A program made the translations under genes and the position numbers. This document shows, piece after piece, positions 8,788 to 18,054 of a DNA stretch of 44,084 bases. The notes beneath the pieces were generated by a model. It ran no database searches, was not told where the DNA came from, and saw only the letters and a list, made by a program, of their open reading frames with translations. How positions within the stretch are numbered: position 1 is the stretch's first letter; each line of letters begins with the position of its first letter. This stretch comes from Paenibacillus alba (GTDB lineage: Bacteria > Bacillota > Bacilli > Paenibacillales > NBRC-103111), in contig NZ_JABMKZ010000053.1 in NCBI RefSeq assembly GCF_013204855.1, positions 1 through 44,084 on the forward strand. The letters are read 5' to 3'.

Positions 8788-9678
8788 CTATCCGTTTCCT
8801 TTCTCTGACTCATAATAGACCCAACGTTTGGACGTCTTCATGAGCAGCAAGGTTAAAATAAGAATGATCAGAAATAAAATCCACGATTGGGCCATCGCGT
8901 ATCCAAATTTAAAATCACGGAAGGCCGTTTGAAACGTATTGAACATATACGTACGAGAGGCATAGTTCGGACCGCCATTATTGAGCAGCATGGATTCGGT
9001 GAACATTTGGAAGTAGTAGATCATCTGCATCACTACGGCGAACAGAATCGAAGGCGACAGCATTGGAAGCGTAATCCTGAAAAAGCGGCTGATCACATTC
9101 GCTCCATCAATTTTGGCAGCTTCGTACAAATGTCCGGGAATCCCTTTGAGGGCAGCCAGGAAAACAAGTACCGGGCCGCCGGACATCCAAATTCCGATTG
9201 TAATAATGATTGGTTTCATAAGCGACTCTGTGCCGAACCAATCAAATTTAGGCAATCCTACCAGCGAAAGCAGCTGATTGACCATCCCGCTGTCGGTCCC
9301 GAACAGCATAACCCACAGAATGACGGTAGCCACGGGCGGAACGAGATACGGCAAGTAATAGAAGGTTCGAAAGAAATGAACGCCTTTCACATCTACATTC
9401 AGCACGAGAGAAGTCAAGATCTGAAAGGTCACCGTAACAGGAACGGCTATAATGACGAAGTACAAGGTGTTGCCGAAGCTTTTGAGATAAATGTGATCAT
9501 GCAATAAGTCCACGTAATTTTTAAATCCGATCCATACGGGTTCAGCTACTGAATTGTAATCCGCAAAGCTGTACAATAGACTTGTCAGAGCGGGTACGAC
9601 GAAGAAGATAAGAAAACCGATGATCCAAGGCGAGATGAAACTTAGAAATTTCAGCTCCTCTTTCCATTTTGACGCCAT
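8788..9678 (-). CDS. ABC sugar transporter permease, MalF/UgpA type
   Basis: 296 residues, six predicted membrane segments, with the first helix at about 15-35. The EAA loop reads YEAAKIDGANVISRFFRITL near 205. It is the second gene of the operon, 23 bp after the oxidoreductase, and pairs with the MalG-type permease downstream. A GAGGGGAGA ribosome binding site precedes the ATG. Substrate unknown; context suggests an oligosaccharide made by the surface enzymes of the same operon. Confidence 0.9.
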   Translation of the reverse strand: MASKWKEELKFLSFISPWIIGFLIFFVVPALTSLLYSFADYNSVAEPVWIGFKNYVDLLHDHIYLKSFGNTLYFVIIAVPVTVTFQILTSLVLNVDVKGVHFFRTFYYLPYLVPPVATVILWVMLFGTDSGMVNQLLSLVGLPKFDWFGTESLMKPIIITIGIWMSGGPVLVFLAALKGIPGHLYEAAKIDGANVISRFFRITLPMLSPSILFAVVMQMIYYFQMFTESMLLNNGGPNYASRTYMFNTFQTAFRDFKFGYAMAQSWILFLIILILTLLLMKTSKRWVYYESEKGNG

Positions 9679-9701
9679 ATTGTATCTCCCCTCTATGGTC
9701 T

Positions 9702-10802
9702 CTACTTAATTTCGTCCAGATACACATAGCGCTCTTCTTTAATCGATTTCTCAGCTGCAAGCGCAACAAGCAGTGCCTGCCGCCCCACTTCTCCGCTGGC
9801 AAAAGGCTCTTTGCCCGTGCGGACGGAATCCAAAAATTCGTATCGTTGTTTCTGGCTGCCCGTATGTCCTCCGCTGTACGTATCGGAAACGACATCCGTA
9901 TCAATATGTTCCTTGGTCATATCAGGGCCTCCGGAAATATCAATCGTGCGATCCTGTTTGGCGACCATCTGCGCCCCATTGCTGCCGATTAAACCAATCT
10001 CCAAACCTTCATCCATCAAATTTCTTGGCTTCAAATACATGCACAACCCTAAATTAGCTTTGCTGCCATTTTCGTAATCAATCGTTACCCACGCATGATC
10101 AACAATATTGGTCGAAGTAATATGTTTGGCTGGATAATGGGTATAAGAATTGGTGATCAAATTATTCTGTCCATCTTTGATCACATGCTGGCCGCCAGAA
10201 GCAAATACCCGAACCGGTTTTGCTCCAATCATCCAATTAAAGATATCAAAATGATGGCAATCCTTCTCGACAAGCGCTCCGCCGGACTTCGTACTGTCAT
10301 AGAACCAATCCACTGGCGGGAACGGATCTCTAAACTCCTTGCACCACATCATGGTGACATCATCCAGGCGTCCTCCGCTTAACTCTTTCTCCATGCGACG
10401 ATAGAGGTTGGAGTATCGGTAAACAAGTCCGATCTGGAGGATCACTTTCGCCTTATGGGCCGCTTCCAGAATCGCGTCGCAATCAGCTAAGGTTGGAGCT
10501 ACCGGTTTTTCCAGGAAAACGTGCTTGCCGCGTTCCAGGAAAGCTAGCGCTACTTCTCTGTGCATATAATTAGGAACCGAAATAACGACGGCGTCGAATG
10601 TATCCGTTTGCCCCAAAATATCCTTATAGTCCGAAACAATTTTCGGTTGATTTTTTTTAATGTATGGAAGCGCCCTCTCCAAGTTGCTCTTACTCGGATC
10701 TGCTACCCACGTAATTTCACATTGTTCAATTTGGTCAAATCCCATAGCATGGCCTGTGCCCATGTCACCAACACCGATTAATGCAAGACGAATTTTACTC
10801 AT
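9702..10802 (-). CDS. Gfo/Idh/MocA-family NAD(P)-dependent oxidoreductase
   Basis: 366 residues from the ATG chosen here. An in-frame start 57 bases upstream would add 19 residues with no family similarity, whereas MSKIRLALIGVGDMG begins the Rossmann fold and has AAGGGAG about 11 bases upstream. The nucleotide motif GVGDMG is at about 9-14, and the conserved EKP motif (FLEKPVAP) is near 100. A WFYDSTKSGG segment followed by EKDCHHFD fits the catalytic region. Members oxidise or epimerise sugars or inositols. As first gene of the operon it probably processes the imported sugar; the exact substrate is unknown. Confidence 0.85.
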   Translation of the reverse strand: MSKIRLALIGVGDMGTGHAMGFDQIEQCEITWVADPSKSNLERALPYIKKNQPKIVSDYKDILGQTDTFDAVVISVPNYMHREVALAFLERGKHVFLEKPVAPTLADCDAILEAAHKAKVILQIGLVYRYSNLYRRMEKELSGGRLDDVTMMWCKEFRDPFPPVDWFYDSTKSGGALVEKDCHHFDIFNWMIGAKPVRVFASGGQHVIKDGQNNLITNSYTHYPAKHITSTNIVDHAWVTIDYENGSKANLGLCMYLKPRNLMDEGLEIGLIGSNGAQMVAKQDRTIDISGGPDMTKEHIDTDVVSDTYSGGHTGSQKQRYEFLDSVRTGKEPFASGEVGRQALLVALAAEKSIKEERYVYLDEIK

Positions 10803-10869
10803 ATGCTGTCTGTCTCCCTTGTTTAAGTATGAATGAATGTTTGGCGTCAATTTGTCCAAACTATAATTG

Positions 10870-10965
10870 TTTGCGCCAATATTCTCTACACACTGAATAT
10901 TAAGGGTTTATGAACTCTTTGTCAATGGTTTTCACGCCTTAATTTGGATTAGTTTTTGCGCCAAA
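10870..10965 (-). promoter_or_regulatory. Promoter of the oxidoreductase-importer operon flanked by two LacI-type operators
   Basis: On the minus strand TTGACA (10925-10920), 17 bases, then TAATAT (10902-10897) form a near-ideal sigma-A promoter. The operator-like TTTGCGCCAAA lies at 10955-10965, upstream of the -35, and TTTGCGCCAAT at 10870-10880, just after the expected start. The centres are 85 bp apart, which would allow DNA looping. The same motif overlaps the leader of the neighbouring lacI gene (12162-12172). Confidence 0.75.
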
Positions 10966-11040
10966 TTATATTAAATTAATCCAAACTTGTCGGATTATTC
11001 ATCCAAATTTGCGTATTTCCCGCGTCCCAGCCTTCGGACA

Positions 11041-11087
11041 GCAAAAAACCGTTTGCCTTTGCGTAGAAAACAAAGGCAAACGGTTTC
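11041..11087 (-). terminator. Terminator of the first lacI gene
   Basis: AAACCGTTTGCCTTTG (11046-11061) and CAAAGGCAAACGGTTT (11071-11086) form a perfect 16-bp stem. On the minus strand it is followed directly by TTTTTTGC. It lies about 30 bases past the lacI stop. Confidence 0.9.
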
Positions 11088-11115
11088 TAGTTTTCACTTC
11101 TTCGAAAGCAATCCG

Positions 11116-12138
11116 TCAGGATGAACCTCGTTCGATTAATTTAAACGGCAGCGTAATCGTGACGGGAACGGGCATTTTCTCATCAATATAATCAATGAGC
11201 GTTTTGGCGGCGATCCAACCGATTTCGAATTTGGGCATATCGACGGTCGTCAGCGGCGGTGAACAATATTGTGAGAATTCAATATTATCAATCGAGGCGA
11301 ACGCAATGTCCTGCGGTATTCGGTAATTCAGCTCTAGCGCTGCCCGCATGGCAGAGATGGCCATCATATCGCTGGCTGCGAACATTGCCGTAGGCACTTC
11401 CTTATGCTGCTCAAGCGACTGCTTCATCAGTTCATAGCTTTTTTCCACATCCCATTGCGTGTCAAGCACCCATTCCTTCGGAATCGGCAAACCTGCCTCG
11501 CGCATCATTTCCTGATAGCCTCGGAAACGCTTTTCCTTTTCCATATTCAAAGAAAGTCCCGAGCCGCCAATATAGCCTATGCGTTTATGCCCTCGTTCAA
11601 TTAGATGAGCAACGGCATGTTTAGCAGCGGAGAGCCGATCATAGCCCACGCGAGGCACTTCCTTATCCGGGATGTCAATGCCAACGACATAAGGGACATG
11701 CGCTTTAATATATTCATAGGAAGCAGCTTCGATCCCTTCGACAAGAATAATGCCGCTGATCTCGCTTTCCTTTACAATTTTATGCAGCATATTCGGCTTC
11801 TTCAGCTCTTCACCGGAATGAATGTAAGCCAAATCGAAGCCATGATCCTCAAGCCCTCGTTCAATTCCTTCCAGAATGGAAGAGAAATACGGGTGATTAT
11901 ATTTATTTTGCGGAACCGCAACAATGCAGCCCACCTTTTTGTTCGGCTTCTTTTGCTTCCCACGAACGATCATTTCCCTTGTGCCCTTGTTGGACTGGTA
12001 ACCGAGCTTGGCTACGGCTTCCCATATTTTCTGACGGGTATCCGGGTGAACAGCTCTGCTCGTATCATTATTTACAACGCGGGATACCGTGGATATCGAG
12101 ACACCTACATGCTCCGCTATATCTTTTAATGTGGACAA
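11116..12138 (-). CDS. LacI/GalR-family transcription regulator of the downstream operon
   Basis: About 340 residues. The N-terminal helix-turn-helix reads STLKDIAEHVGVSISTVSRVVNND, followed by the hinge helix region and a periplasmic-binding-protein-like sensor domain (GYIGGSGLS, FAASDMMAISAM, ASIDNIEFS). I chose the TTG at 12138 because it puts the STLKDIA helix at the N-terminus, as in the second LacI protein here. A more upstream TTG at 12171 lies inside the operator. The gene is upstream of, and in the same direction as, the oxidoreductase-importer operon and shares its operator motif, so it is probably the sugar-responsive repressor of that operon and of itself. Confidence 0.88.
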   Translation of the reverse strand: MSTLKDIAEHVGVSISTVSRVVNNDTSRAVHPDTRQKIWEAVAKLGYQSNKGTREMIVRGKQKKPNKKVGCIVAVPQNKYNHPYFSSILEGIERGLEDHGFDLAYIHSGEELKKPNMLHKIVKESEISGIILVEGIEAASYEYIKAHVPYVVGIDIPDKEVPRVGYDRLSAAKHAVAHLIERGHKRIGYIGGSGLSLNMEKEKRFRGYQEMMREAGLPIPKEWVLDTQWDVEKSYELMKQSLEQHKEVPTAMFAASDMMAISAMRAALELNYRIPQDIAFASIDNIEFSQYCSPPLTTVDMPKFEIGWIAAKTLIDYIDEKMPVPVTITLPFKLIERGSS

Positions 12139-12161
12139 CTCGCGACCCCCCGCAGCCAAAA

Positions 12162-12221
12162 TTTGCGCCAAAATTTATCATTTCCTTTTGATAGCATAGC
12201 AAATTTTGTGCACATCAACAA
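12162..12221 (-). promoter_or_regulatory. lacI promoter with autoregulatory operator
   Basis: On the minus strand TTGTTG (12221-12216), 17 bases, TATGCT (12198-12193). The operator-like TTTGCGCCAAA at 12162-12172 sits shortly after the predicted start, where a bound repressor would block transcription. The motif matches those at the operon promoter near 10.9 kb. Confidence 0.6.
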
Positions 12222-12273
12222 CTACATTCCGAACATTCGTCAGATTGCCCAAATATTATCGTCATTAACAGTG

Positions 12274-12317
12274 AAAAAGACCCTGATCCCCCCGTAAAAT
12301 CCGGGAAAATCAAGGCC
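12274..12317 (-). terminator. Terminator of the beta-helix gene / GH4 operon
   Basis: On the minus strand GGCCTTGAT pairs with ATCAGGGTC (two G-T pairs) and an inner CCCG pairs with CGGG. The hairpin is followed by TTTTTCAC. It lies about 30 bases past the stop at 12345. Confidence 0.75.
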
Positions 12318-12344
12318 TTGCTCGTCTAAGCCTGGTCTTAACGA

Positions 12345-13895
12345 TTATTCATCCGCACCGATATTCACAGCCGACCCCTGTACTCTGGCTTGACCGTCAA
12401 TATCCTGTGTGCCAATAATTGCCGTATCGGTCGAACCCGCATTAATTGCCGGGGAAGTGGACTGCAGATGGAAATCGTTTGTCGTGACATTTACGAATAG
12501 CGGATCAATGAATAAAGAATGCGCATCGTTGGCGGTGCCTGATTTGTACGAAGCGAACCCTGTGTACTCCGTACCTTTCCAGCCCCATGTGGCATTGGAG
12601 GTGCCGCCTGGCGCAAAATAAAGATTGTAATCCACAATGTTGCCCGAATTTTGTGTGTTATCGTTCATAATCAGTAAATTATTAGAGCTAGCTACCATAA
12701 TGTTGTTTTTAATGATATTGTTGTTGGTTTTGTACTGGAAATTCATTTGACCGCTGCCCTGATTCGCTGCATCGTTTTTGTACAGCGTGTTGTTGACAAC
12801 TTTATTATTGTCAGCGGAGCCATTTCCACTGGATGAGCCCCCGAGTGAAATGCCGGAAGCGCTATTTTTATAAACCATATTGCTGCGCACCGTAATATTG
12901 CTCGTGGATTTACCTGGATGCTCAGACGCAATTTCGATGCCAATATCATTATTGTAACTGTAGTTTTGTTCAATAATAGTATCTTTGCCGCCATCGACAT
13001 AAATACCATCTGCTCCATAGCTTTTATTTGGCAGCTTTTTGCCATAGGACGGATTGTTATTGGAAGTAATATTGTAGACGCGGTTCCCTCTTACGATGCC
13101 ATTACGCGCCTGATCGTAGGCTTCCGTTGGCGATTTTTTTTCAAAACCGATAATATCAATACCGATGTTATCATTATCGTGAACAATATTGTTAAGAACA
13201 GAGAACGTATCGACATTGCCATTTAAAACAACGGACTCACTCGATCCAAGAACGAGGTTATACACTTCATTCCCGCTAATGGTAACGTCATGAATAGAAG
13301 CTGGCGCCTTCGTCCCATACACGGCAATACCGTGGGCATCCCGGCCAAGAAGGTCTGAACCCGTTGGGGTTGCTGTATTTTTAATATCGTGCACCTTATT
13401 GTTCGTCAGCTCGATGAAGCTGCCGGAGCCATGAACATAAATACCGACCGGCATGACGTTCGAAGCCGATGTTGTATAATTGCGAATTTCAAATCCATTG
13501 ATTTTCACATAATCTTTGTCCGTAATATCTACGATTCCTTCAATACCGCTTACCGAAAGCCCCGTGCCATCGATGGTCGCTACTTCGGTGCTGTAATTTG
13601 AGAATGTAATCGGATTACCCGCCGTACCGGAGTGGGTCAGTTTCAGCTTCTGATTATATACGCCACCGCGTACATAGACCGTATCTCCCGCTGCCGCAAC
13701 ATCCGCTGCGTGCTGCAGCGTTTTCCAAGGTGCACTGATTGTACCTGCATTCGCATCGCTTCCGGTTGTTGCCACATAGTAGGTCGTTCCTGCCGCAGAA
13801 GCCGCCGGGGTATGCGCCCCACCAGCAGTAACAATCAATGCAGCAACACTCATTCCAAGTACGAAACCTTTCTTCGCTTTCAACACAAACATCAT
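12345..13895 (-). CDS. Secreted right-handed parallel beta-helix protein (DUF1565/polysaccharide lyase-like)
   Basis: 516 residues. A signal peptide ends near 34 (TPAASA). The mature start, YYVATTGSDANAGT...PWKTLQHAADVA, is the DUF1565 signature found at the N-terminus of pectate-lyase-like beta-helix enzymes. Then come many N-rich coils (ITISGNEV, VLNNIVHDN, VVNNTLYKND) and a C-terminal INAGS...DIDGQARV...NIGADE motif. The SD-like AGGGAG abuts the first ATG, so the GTG three codons in (13886) may be the real start. It follows the PfkB gene by about 100 bp, probably in the same transcript. It may cleave a uronate- or galactose-containing polymer outside the cell; catalytic residues were not identified. 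Confidence 0.75.
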   Translation of the reverse strand: MMFVLKAKKGFVLGMSVAALIVTAGGAHTPAASAAGTTYYVATTGSDANAGTISAPWKTLQHAADVAAAGDTVYVRGGVYNQKLKLTHSGTAGNPITFSNYSTEVATIDGTGLSVSGIEGIVDITDKDYVKINGFEIRNYTTSASNVMPVGIYVHGSGSFIELTNNKVHDIKNTATPTGSDLLGRDAHGIAVYGTKAPASIHDVTISGNEVYNLVLGSSESVVLNGNVDTFSVLNNIVHDNDNIGIDIIGFEKKSPTEAYDQARNGIVRGNRVYNITSNNNPSYGKKLPNKSYGADGIYVDGGKDTIIEQNYSYNNDIGIEIASEHPGKSTSNITVRSNMVYKNSASGISLGGSSSGNGSADNNKVVNNTLYKNDAANQGSGQMNFQYKTNNNIIKNNIMVASSNNLLIMNDNTQNSGNIVDYNLYFAPGGTSNATWGWKGTEYTGFASYKSGTANDAHSLFIDPLFVNVTTNDFHLQSTSPAINAGSTDTAIIGTQDIDGQARVQGSAVNIGADE

Positions 13896-13998
13896 CTCCC
13901 TAGATTGAATTTGGCCATGCTTGAAGCTTGTTCAGTCTCCCTGACAGCATACATAAAGCTTTCTGCTATCACCCCCTTCACGTAATAAATTGGCGCTT

Positions 13999-14946
13999 TT
14001 ACGCCTCAGCTTGCATATGAGCTACTGCCTCAGCGGTAGGGAGGCTTCCCGTGCCGCCTACTCCCAGTGTTGACAGCGCTCCGCAGGCATTGGCATAGCG
14101 GAGGAGGTTTTCTCCCGAATAGCCATGCAAAAAGGCATAAATGATCCCCGCATTGAAGCAATCCCCCGCTCCTGTTGTATCTACAGGAGATACCTGGTAA
14201 GGAGCGGCCGACACGATATGTCCATCCAAATTACGCAGGGATGCCCCTTTAGAGCCTTGCTTAATTGCCACAATCCCCGGTGTTGAAGGAAGCTGCTCCC
14301 AGACTTCACTTAATTTCTCTGAGGAATAAATATGCAGCGCTTCCTCCTCGCTCGGGATGAACAAATCAGTCTGCCCCAGCAGCAGGTCAATGCCTTCCCG
14401 ATCCCATTGATTGCGGACATCCCATCCCGTATCGAAGGAAGTGCTAATCCCTTGAGCACGCGCGCGTTCAAACAGCGTATTCCAATGAGGCCTCATACTG
14501 TCCTGCAAATAATAGGAACCGAAATGGAGATGACACGCTTCATGCAGTAGTCGCTCAGGAATATACTTCGGCGTCAGCATAGGAATACTGCCTGGATAGG
14601 TTAGCAAACCTCGATCAGATGGGGTTGAGAACGAAAGGGTAACCCCCGTCTTCATCTCTGGCTCGGAAGTGACATGGTCCGTATTGACCCCCATTCGCTG
14701 CAGCTCCGCTAAGCACAATTTGCCAAAGTCATCATCACCTACGACACTTACGAACCATACATCCAATCCCAAACTCGCCAAAGCACAGGCTGTAATTGCC
14801 GAGGAGGAACCGAGAACGACTTCAAATCCATTGATCATTTTCTCGCGATTCCACTGAGGCACCACATCTTCTCCGGACAAAATAATGTCCACATTCAATT
14901 CCCCGACTACGACAACCTTTCGCTTTTTCGTCTTAGCTTCCATCAT
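13999..14946 (-). CDS. PfkB-family carbohydrate kinase
   Basis: 315 residues of ribokinase fold. GELNVDIIL near 15-23 is the substrate-side motif. DTTGAGDCFNAG near 256-267 is the C-terminal PfkB signature, carrying the catalytic aspartate (GAGD) and anion hole. The start overlaps the stop of the GH4 gene by four bases (ATGA), indicating coupled translation. In this operon it should phosphorylate the monosaccharide released by the GH4 enzyme. The family covers fructose, ribose, KDG and tagatose-6-phosphate kinases, and the substrate cannot be chosen from sequence alone. Confidence 0.88.
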   Translation of the reverse strand: MMEAKTKKRKVVVVGELNVDIILSGEDVVPQWNREKMINGFEVVLGSSSAITACALASLGLDVWFVSVVGDDDFGKLCLAELQRMGVNTDHVTSEPEMKTGVTLSFSTPSDRGLLTYPGSIPMLTPKYIPERLLHEACHLHFGSYYLQDSMRPHWNTLFERARAQGISTSFDTGWDVRNQWDREGIDLLLGQTDLFIPSEEEALHIYSSEKLSEVWEQLPSTPGIVAIKQGSKGASLRNLDGHIVSAAPYQVSPVDTTGAGDCFNAGIIYAFLHGYSGENLLRYANACGALSTLGVGGTGSLPTAEAVAHMQAEA

Positions 14947-16244
14947 TTCATGACAGGGATGAAATCCCGCTCCGCTTCGTAAAGTTCTTCAAACATATCT
15001 CCAATCTCTGCCAAGGAGCATACAGCAGCAGAAAGTGGATCAACCATGAGCGCATGTCTCGCCATTTCTTTATCATTGTTCAGCACAGCGCCCACAGCGA
15101 GATCGAAGAAGGCCATATTGGACCGACAAAGCGCTGCCAGATGCTCAGGCAAACTGCCGAATCGGCAAGGATTGATGCCATTGCGATCAACCATGCATGC
15201 CACTTCCACGACCCCATTTTGCGGCAAATTATGAATTAAGCCTTGATTCGGTACATTGCCATAAATAACCTTGGATTCGTTCTTCAGCACAGCTTCAATA
15301 ATAATCGCCGCATACTCGTTGCTGGACTTCAGTTCAAGCGGAAGCGTACCTTCCAGCTGTTGTTGAATCTTATCGTCATTATCTTGACGCCATGTAGGCC
15401 AGTTATCGGCATAATAGCCTGTAGCTCCGTTGTAGCCAGCATTGCAGTGAAGATCAATCAACGATTGACGTTTGCGGTAGTAAGGGATGTACTCCGAGAA
15501 ATGACCGCTTGATTCCGAAACGAAAGCCCCCAAATATTTCATCGTATCAAAGCGCACGGGATCTTTCTTCAATAAATCCGGATTCTGAATCTTTTCACGG
15601 AGCACGGGATATAGATCTTGCCCCTGATGGGTCAATTCTACGAACCAGGACATATGATTAATGCCGCCGGCTCTCCATTTCAATTCCTCATAGGGAACAC
15701 CCGCGTATTTCGCTAATTGGCGAGACGTATTCTGGATCGAATGACAAAGCCCAACCACAGGAATTTCTGTCATGCGGGAGGTCAGCAGCGTAACGGCAGA
15801 CATCGGATTCGTATAATTGAGGATCATGCTCTCTGGGCACAAGTCCTCAATATCGCGAACAATCGCCATCCAGCTCGGCAGCGTTCGCAACGTTTTGAAG
15901 AGGCCACCCGGACCCATCGTATCGCCAATACATTGATTCACGCCGTATTTCAAAGGAATTTCGTATTCATATCGAACCGTTTGCAATCCGCCTACTTCGA
16001 TCTGGTTAATGACGAATTGGGAGCCTGCAATAACTTCTCTGCGATTAACCGACGCAATAACTTCCCAATTTTTCCCGGATACCTCGATAATTTTGAGCAC
16101 CAGCTTGCGGGCGATCTCCAGACGTTTCTCGTCAATATCCACCAAGGCAATTGTGCCGCCTTCTATGCCTTGAATCAGCATAATATCCATAACAATTTCT
16201 TGTGTAAAAGTACTGCCAGCCCCGATAATCGATATTTTTGTCAT
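14943..16244 (-). CDS. GH4-family NAD-dependent glycosidase (alpha-galactosidase/alpha-glucosidase type)
   Basis: 433 residues. The Rossmann start ITIGAG-type motif (SIIGAGST, 5-12) binds NAD. LNYTNPM near 142-148, C167-H168 in LCHSIQ, and GGINHMSW near 193-200 with H197 are the manganese-binding and catalytic landmarks. CHS/GINHM is typical of the MelA/AglA branch of GH4 rather than the CNxP branch of 6-phospho-beta-glucosidases. These enzymes cleave by redox-assisted elimination in the cytoplasm. AAGGAGA precedes the ATG. It sits between the importer and the sugar kinase and carries an internal operator-like site at 15217-15232. Confidence 0.88.
   Translation of the reverse strand: MTKISIIGAGSTFTQEIVMDIMLIQGIEGGTIALVDIDEKRLEIARKLVLKIIEVSGKNWEVIASVNRREVIAGSQFVINQIEVGGLQTVRYEYEIPLKYGVNQCIGDTMGPGGLFKTLRTLPSWMAIVRDIEDLCPESMILNYTNPMSAVTLLTSRMTEIPVVGLCHSIQNTSRQLAKYAGVPYEELKWRAGGINHMSWFVELTHQGQDLYPVLREKIQNPDLLKKDPVRFDTMKYLGAFVSESSGHFSEYIPYYRKRQSLIDLHCNAGYNGATGYYADNWPTWRQDNDDKIQQQLEGTLPLELKSSNEYAAIIIEAVLKNESKVIYGNVPNQGLIHNLPQNGVVEVACMVDRNGINPCRFGSLPEHLAALCRSNMAFFDLAVGAVLNNDKEMARHALMVDPLSAAVCSLAEIGDMFEELYEAERDFIPVMK
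15217..15232. promoter_or_regulatory. Operator-like site inside the GH4 gene
   Basis: TTTTGCGGCAAATTAT inside the coding sequence matches the operators at 19446-19460 and 19537-19551 at 14 of 15 positions. It lies about 4.2 kb downstream of the promoter. It could be an auxiliary site for the LacI protein, or chance. Confidence 0.35.
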
Positions 16245-16262
16245 ATGTGTTCTCCTTGTATG

Positions 16263-17087
16263 TTATTTCATGCCTGTCATCGTCAAGCCTTTAATAAATT
16301 GTTTTTGGAAAATCAAGAAAACGATAATAACCGGTGTTGTAATGAGAACAGCAGCAGACATCACAACGTTGTAATTAACCATATGAGTGCCGTTGAAGTA
16401 AACCAGGGCCAAAGGGACCGTCATTTTACTCGTATCATTCAACACAATCAGCGGCCACAAATAATTGTTCCATGAATTCATGAACGTGAATATCCCTAAA
16501 GCCGAAAGCATCGGAAGAATAAGCGGCGCAATGATGCGAAGCATTAATTTAAGCTCGCCAGCCCCGTCTATTCGCGCTGCATCCAGAAGATCTTGCGGAA
16601 TTTCCTCGATAAATTGCTTGGCGAGAAATACGCCGTATGAGCTGACTAAGTTGGGCAAAATGATCGCGAACAAATGATTGATTAGTCCAAGCTTCGCCGT
16701 AATTAAATAAGTCGGAATCATAATCACTTGGAAAGGAATCATCATCGTTGCCAAAATCAGAATGAACAGCAGCTTCTTCCCTCTGAATTGATGCTTGGCA
16801 AAAATGTAGCCCGACAGCGCACTTGTAAACAGCGTCACAGCCGTAATAACAACCGAGGTGAACGCACTATTCAGCAGCCATTTCATAAATGGCGTATCCT
16901 TCAGAACGGTACGATAACCATCCAAGCTGGGATGCTGCGGAAAGAAACCGCCTGAACCCGCCACAATTTCCATATTGCTCTTCAGCGATGAAAGCACCAT
17001 CCATACATAGGGCATGAGCATGATGCAGGCAAGCACACTAATGACAGCTATGATGACGCCATCGAACCAGACACTTCTGCGTTGCAT
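16263..17087 (-). CDS. ABC sugar transporter permease, MalG type
   Basis: 274 residues, six membrane segments, the first at about 10-33. The EAA loop reads LDAARIDGAGELKLMLRI near 185, preceded by a long periplasmic loop (GGFFPQHPSLDGY). AGGAGG lies nine bases before the ATG. Together with the next two genes upstream it forms the second importer in the window. Its product would be passed to the GH4 enzyme encoded directly downstream. Confidence 0.9.
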   Translation of the reverse strand: MQRRSVWFDGVIIAVISVLACIMLMPYVWMVLSSLKSNMEIVAGSGGFFPQHPSLDGYRTVLKDTPFMKWLLNSAFTSVVITAVTLFTSALSGYIFAKHQFRGKKLLFILILATMMIPFQVIMIPTYLITAKLGLINHLFAIILPNLVSSYGVFLAKQFIEEIPQDLLDAARIDGAGELKLMLRIIAPLILPMLSALGIFTFMNSWNNYLWPLIVLNDTSKMTVPLALVYFNGTHMVNYNVVMSAAVLITTPVIIVFLIFQKQFIKGLTMTGMK

Positions 17088-17103
17088 GTGTTTAAGCCTC
17101 CTG

Positions 17104-18039
17104 TCAATATTCCCATTGGGTGCGTCCCCATTTTAACTGCAGCAGCGTAACCAATAAAATGATGATGAGGAATACGGTAGCCATTGCCGAGGCGTAGCCC
17201 ATGTTGGAATTGGAAAAAGCTTGCTCGTAAATGTGCAGGGCCAGAACCCGCGTTTCATTAAAAGGCTCCCCCTTCGTCATGATCTGGAACTGGGGAAAAG
17301 CTTGGAAGTACGAGACGACGGTTGTCACCGAGACGAACAACGTCGTTCTGCGAAGCAGCGGTACTGTCACATGCCGGAACAGGTGCCAACGGTTTGCGCC
17401 GTCTAATATAGCCGCTTCATAGTACAAATCCGGAATCGAATCCAGTCCTGCCATGAAAAGAACGACGTTATAGCCAATATCCGCCCACAAAGTCATCATG
17501 ATAACCGAGAAAAGCGCATAATGCGGATCGCTCAGCCATTGGATCGGTGCGATATGAAGCTTGGAGAGCAGCAGATTGAACAAGCCGTTATGGTAGTTAA
17601 ACATCGTGCTCCATACGATGGCAGTCCCTGCGAGCGGAGCAATCGTCGGTAGAAAAAACACCGTTCGAAATAAATCTTTTAACCAACGAACTCTGACACG
17701 CTGGATAGCCATTGCAATGAGCAAGGTGATCACGATGTTGGCAAGCACGGCTATCGTTACGAATTTAAACGTTACCCAAAGCGACTTGAGAAATACGGCA
17801 TCACCCAGCATGCGAATATAGTTGTCTGCGCCTACGAACAGCGCACTCGCACTAAGCGGATTATATTTGAATACAGACAACCCCAAGCTCCATCCAATGG
17901 GAATAAAAGCAAATACACCAAACAACAACAAGATGGGAATAAGCGAGAAAAGCACGAATTTTCTTTCACCCTTGTATTCCACGAGATTCTGATCTGATTT
18001 AGCTTTCTTGCTTCCGATAGATACTGCACTTTTGTTCAT
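17104..18039 (-). CDS. ABC sugar transporter permease, MalF type
   Basis: 311 residues from the ATG at 18039, chosen because GGAG is 10 bases upstream; the TTG two codons earlier has no better site. A cytoplasmic N-tail rich in Lys precedes the first membrane segment (FSLIPILLLFGVFAF). The EAA loop reads YEAAILDGANRWHLFRHVTV near 215. It lies 15 bp after the binding-protein gene. Confidence 0.9.
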   Translation of the reverse strand: MNKSAVSIGSKKAKSDQNLVEYKGERKFVLFSLIPILLLFGVFAFIPIGWSLGLSVFKYNPLSASALFVGADNYIRMLGDAVFLKSLWVTFKFVTIAVLANIVITLLIAMAIQRVRVRWLKDLFRTVFFLPTIAPLAGTAIVWSTMFNYHNGLFNLLLSKLHIAPIQWLSDPHYALFSVIMMTLWADIGYNVVLFMAGLDSIPDLYYEAAILDGANRWHLFRHVTVPLLRRTTLFVSVTTVVSYFQAFPQFQIMTKGEPFNETRVLALHIYEQAFSNSNMGYASAMATVFLIIILLVTLLQLKWGRTQWEY

Positions 18040-18054
18040 GCTCAAACACTCCGA

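Noticed and set aside
13985..14002. LacI-type operator before the beta-helix gene (AAATTGGCGCTTTTA)
   Set aside because: Only about 8 of 11 core positions match the system-1 operator and no promoter is evident beside it.
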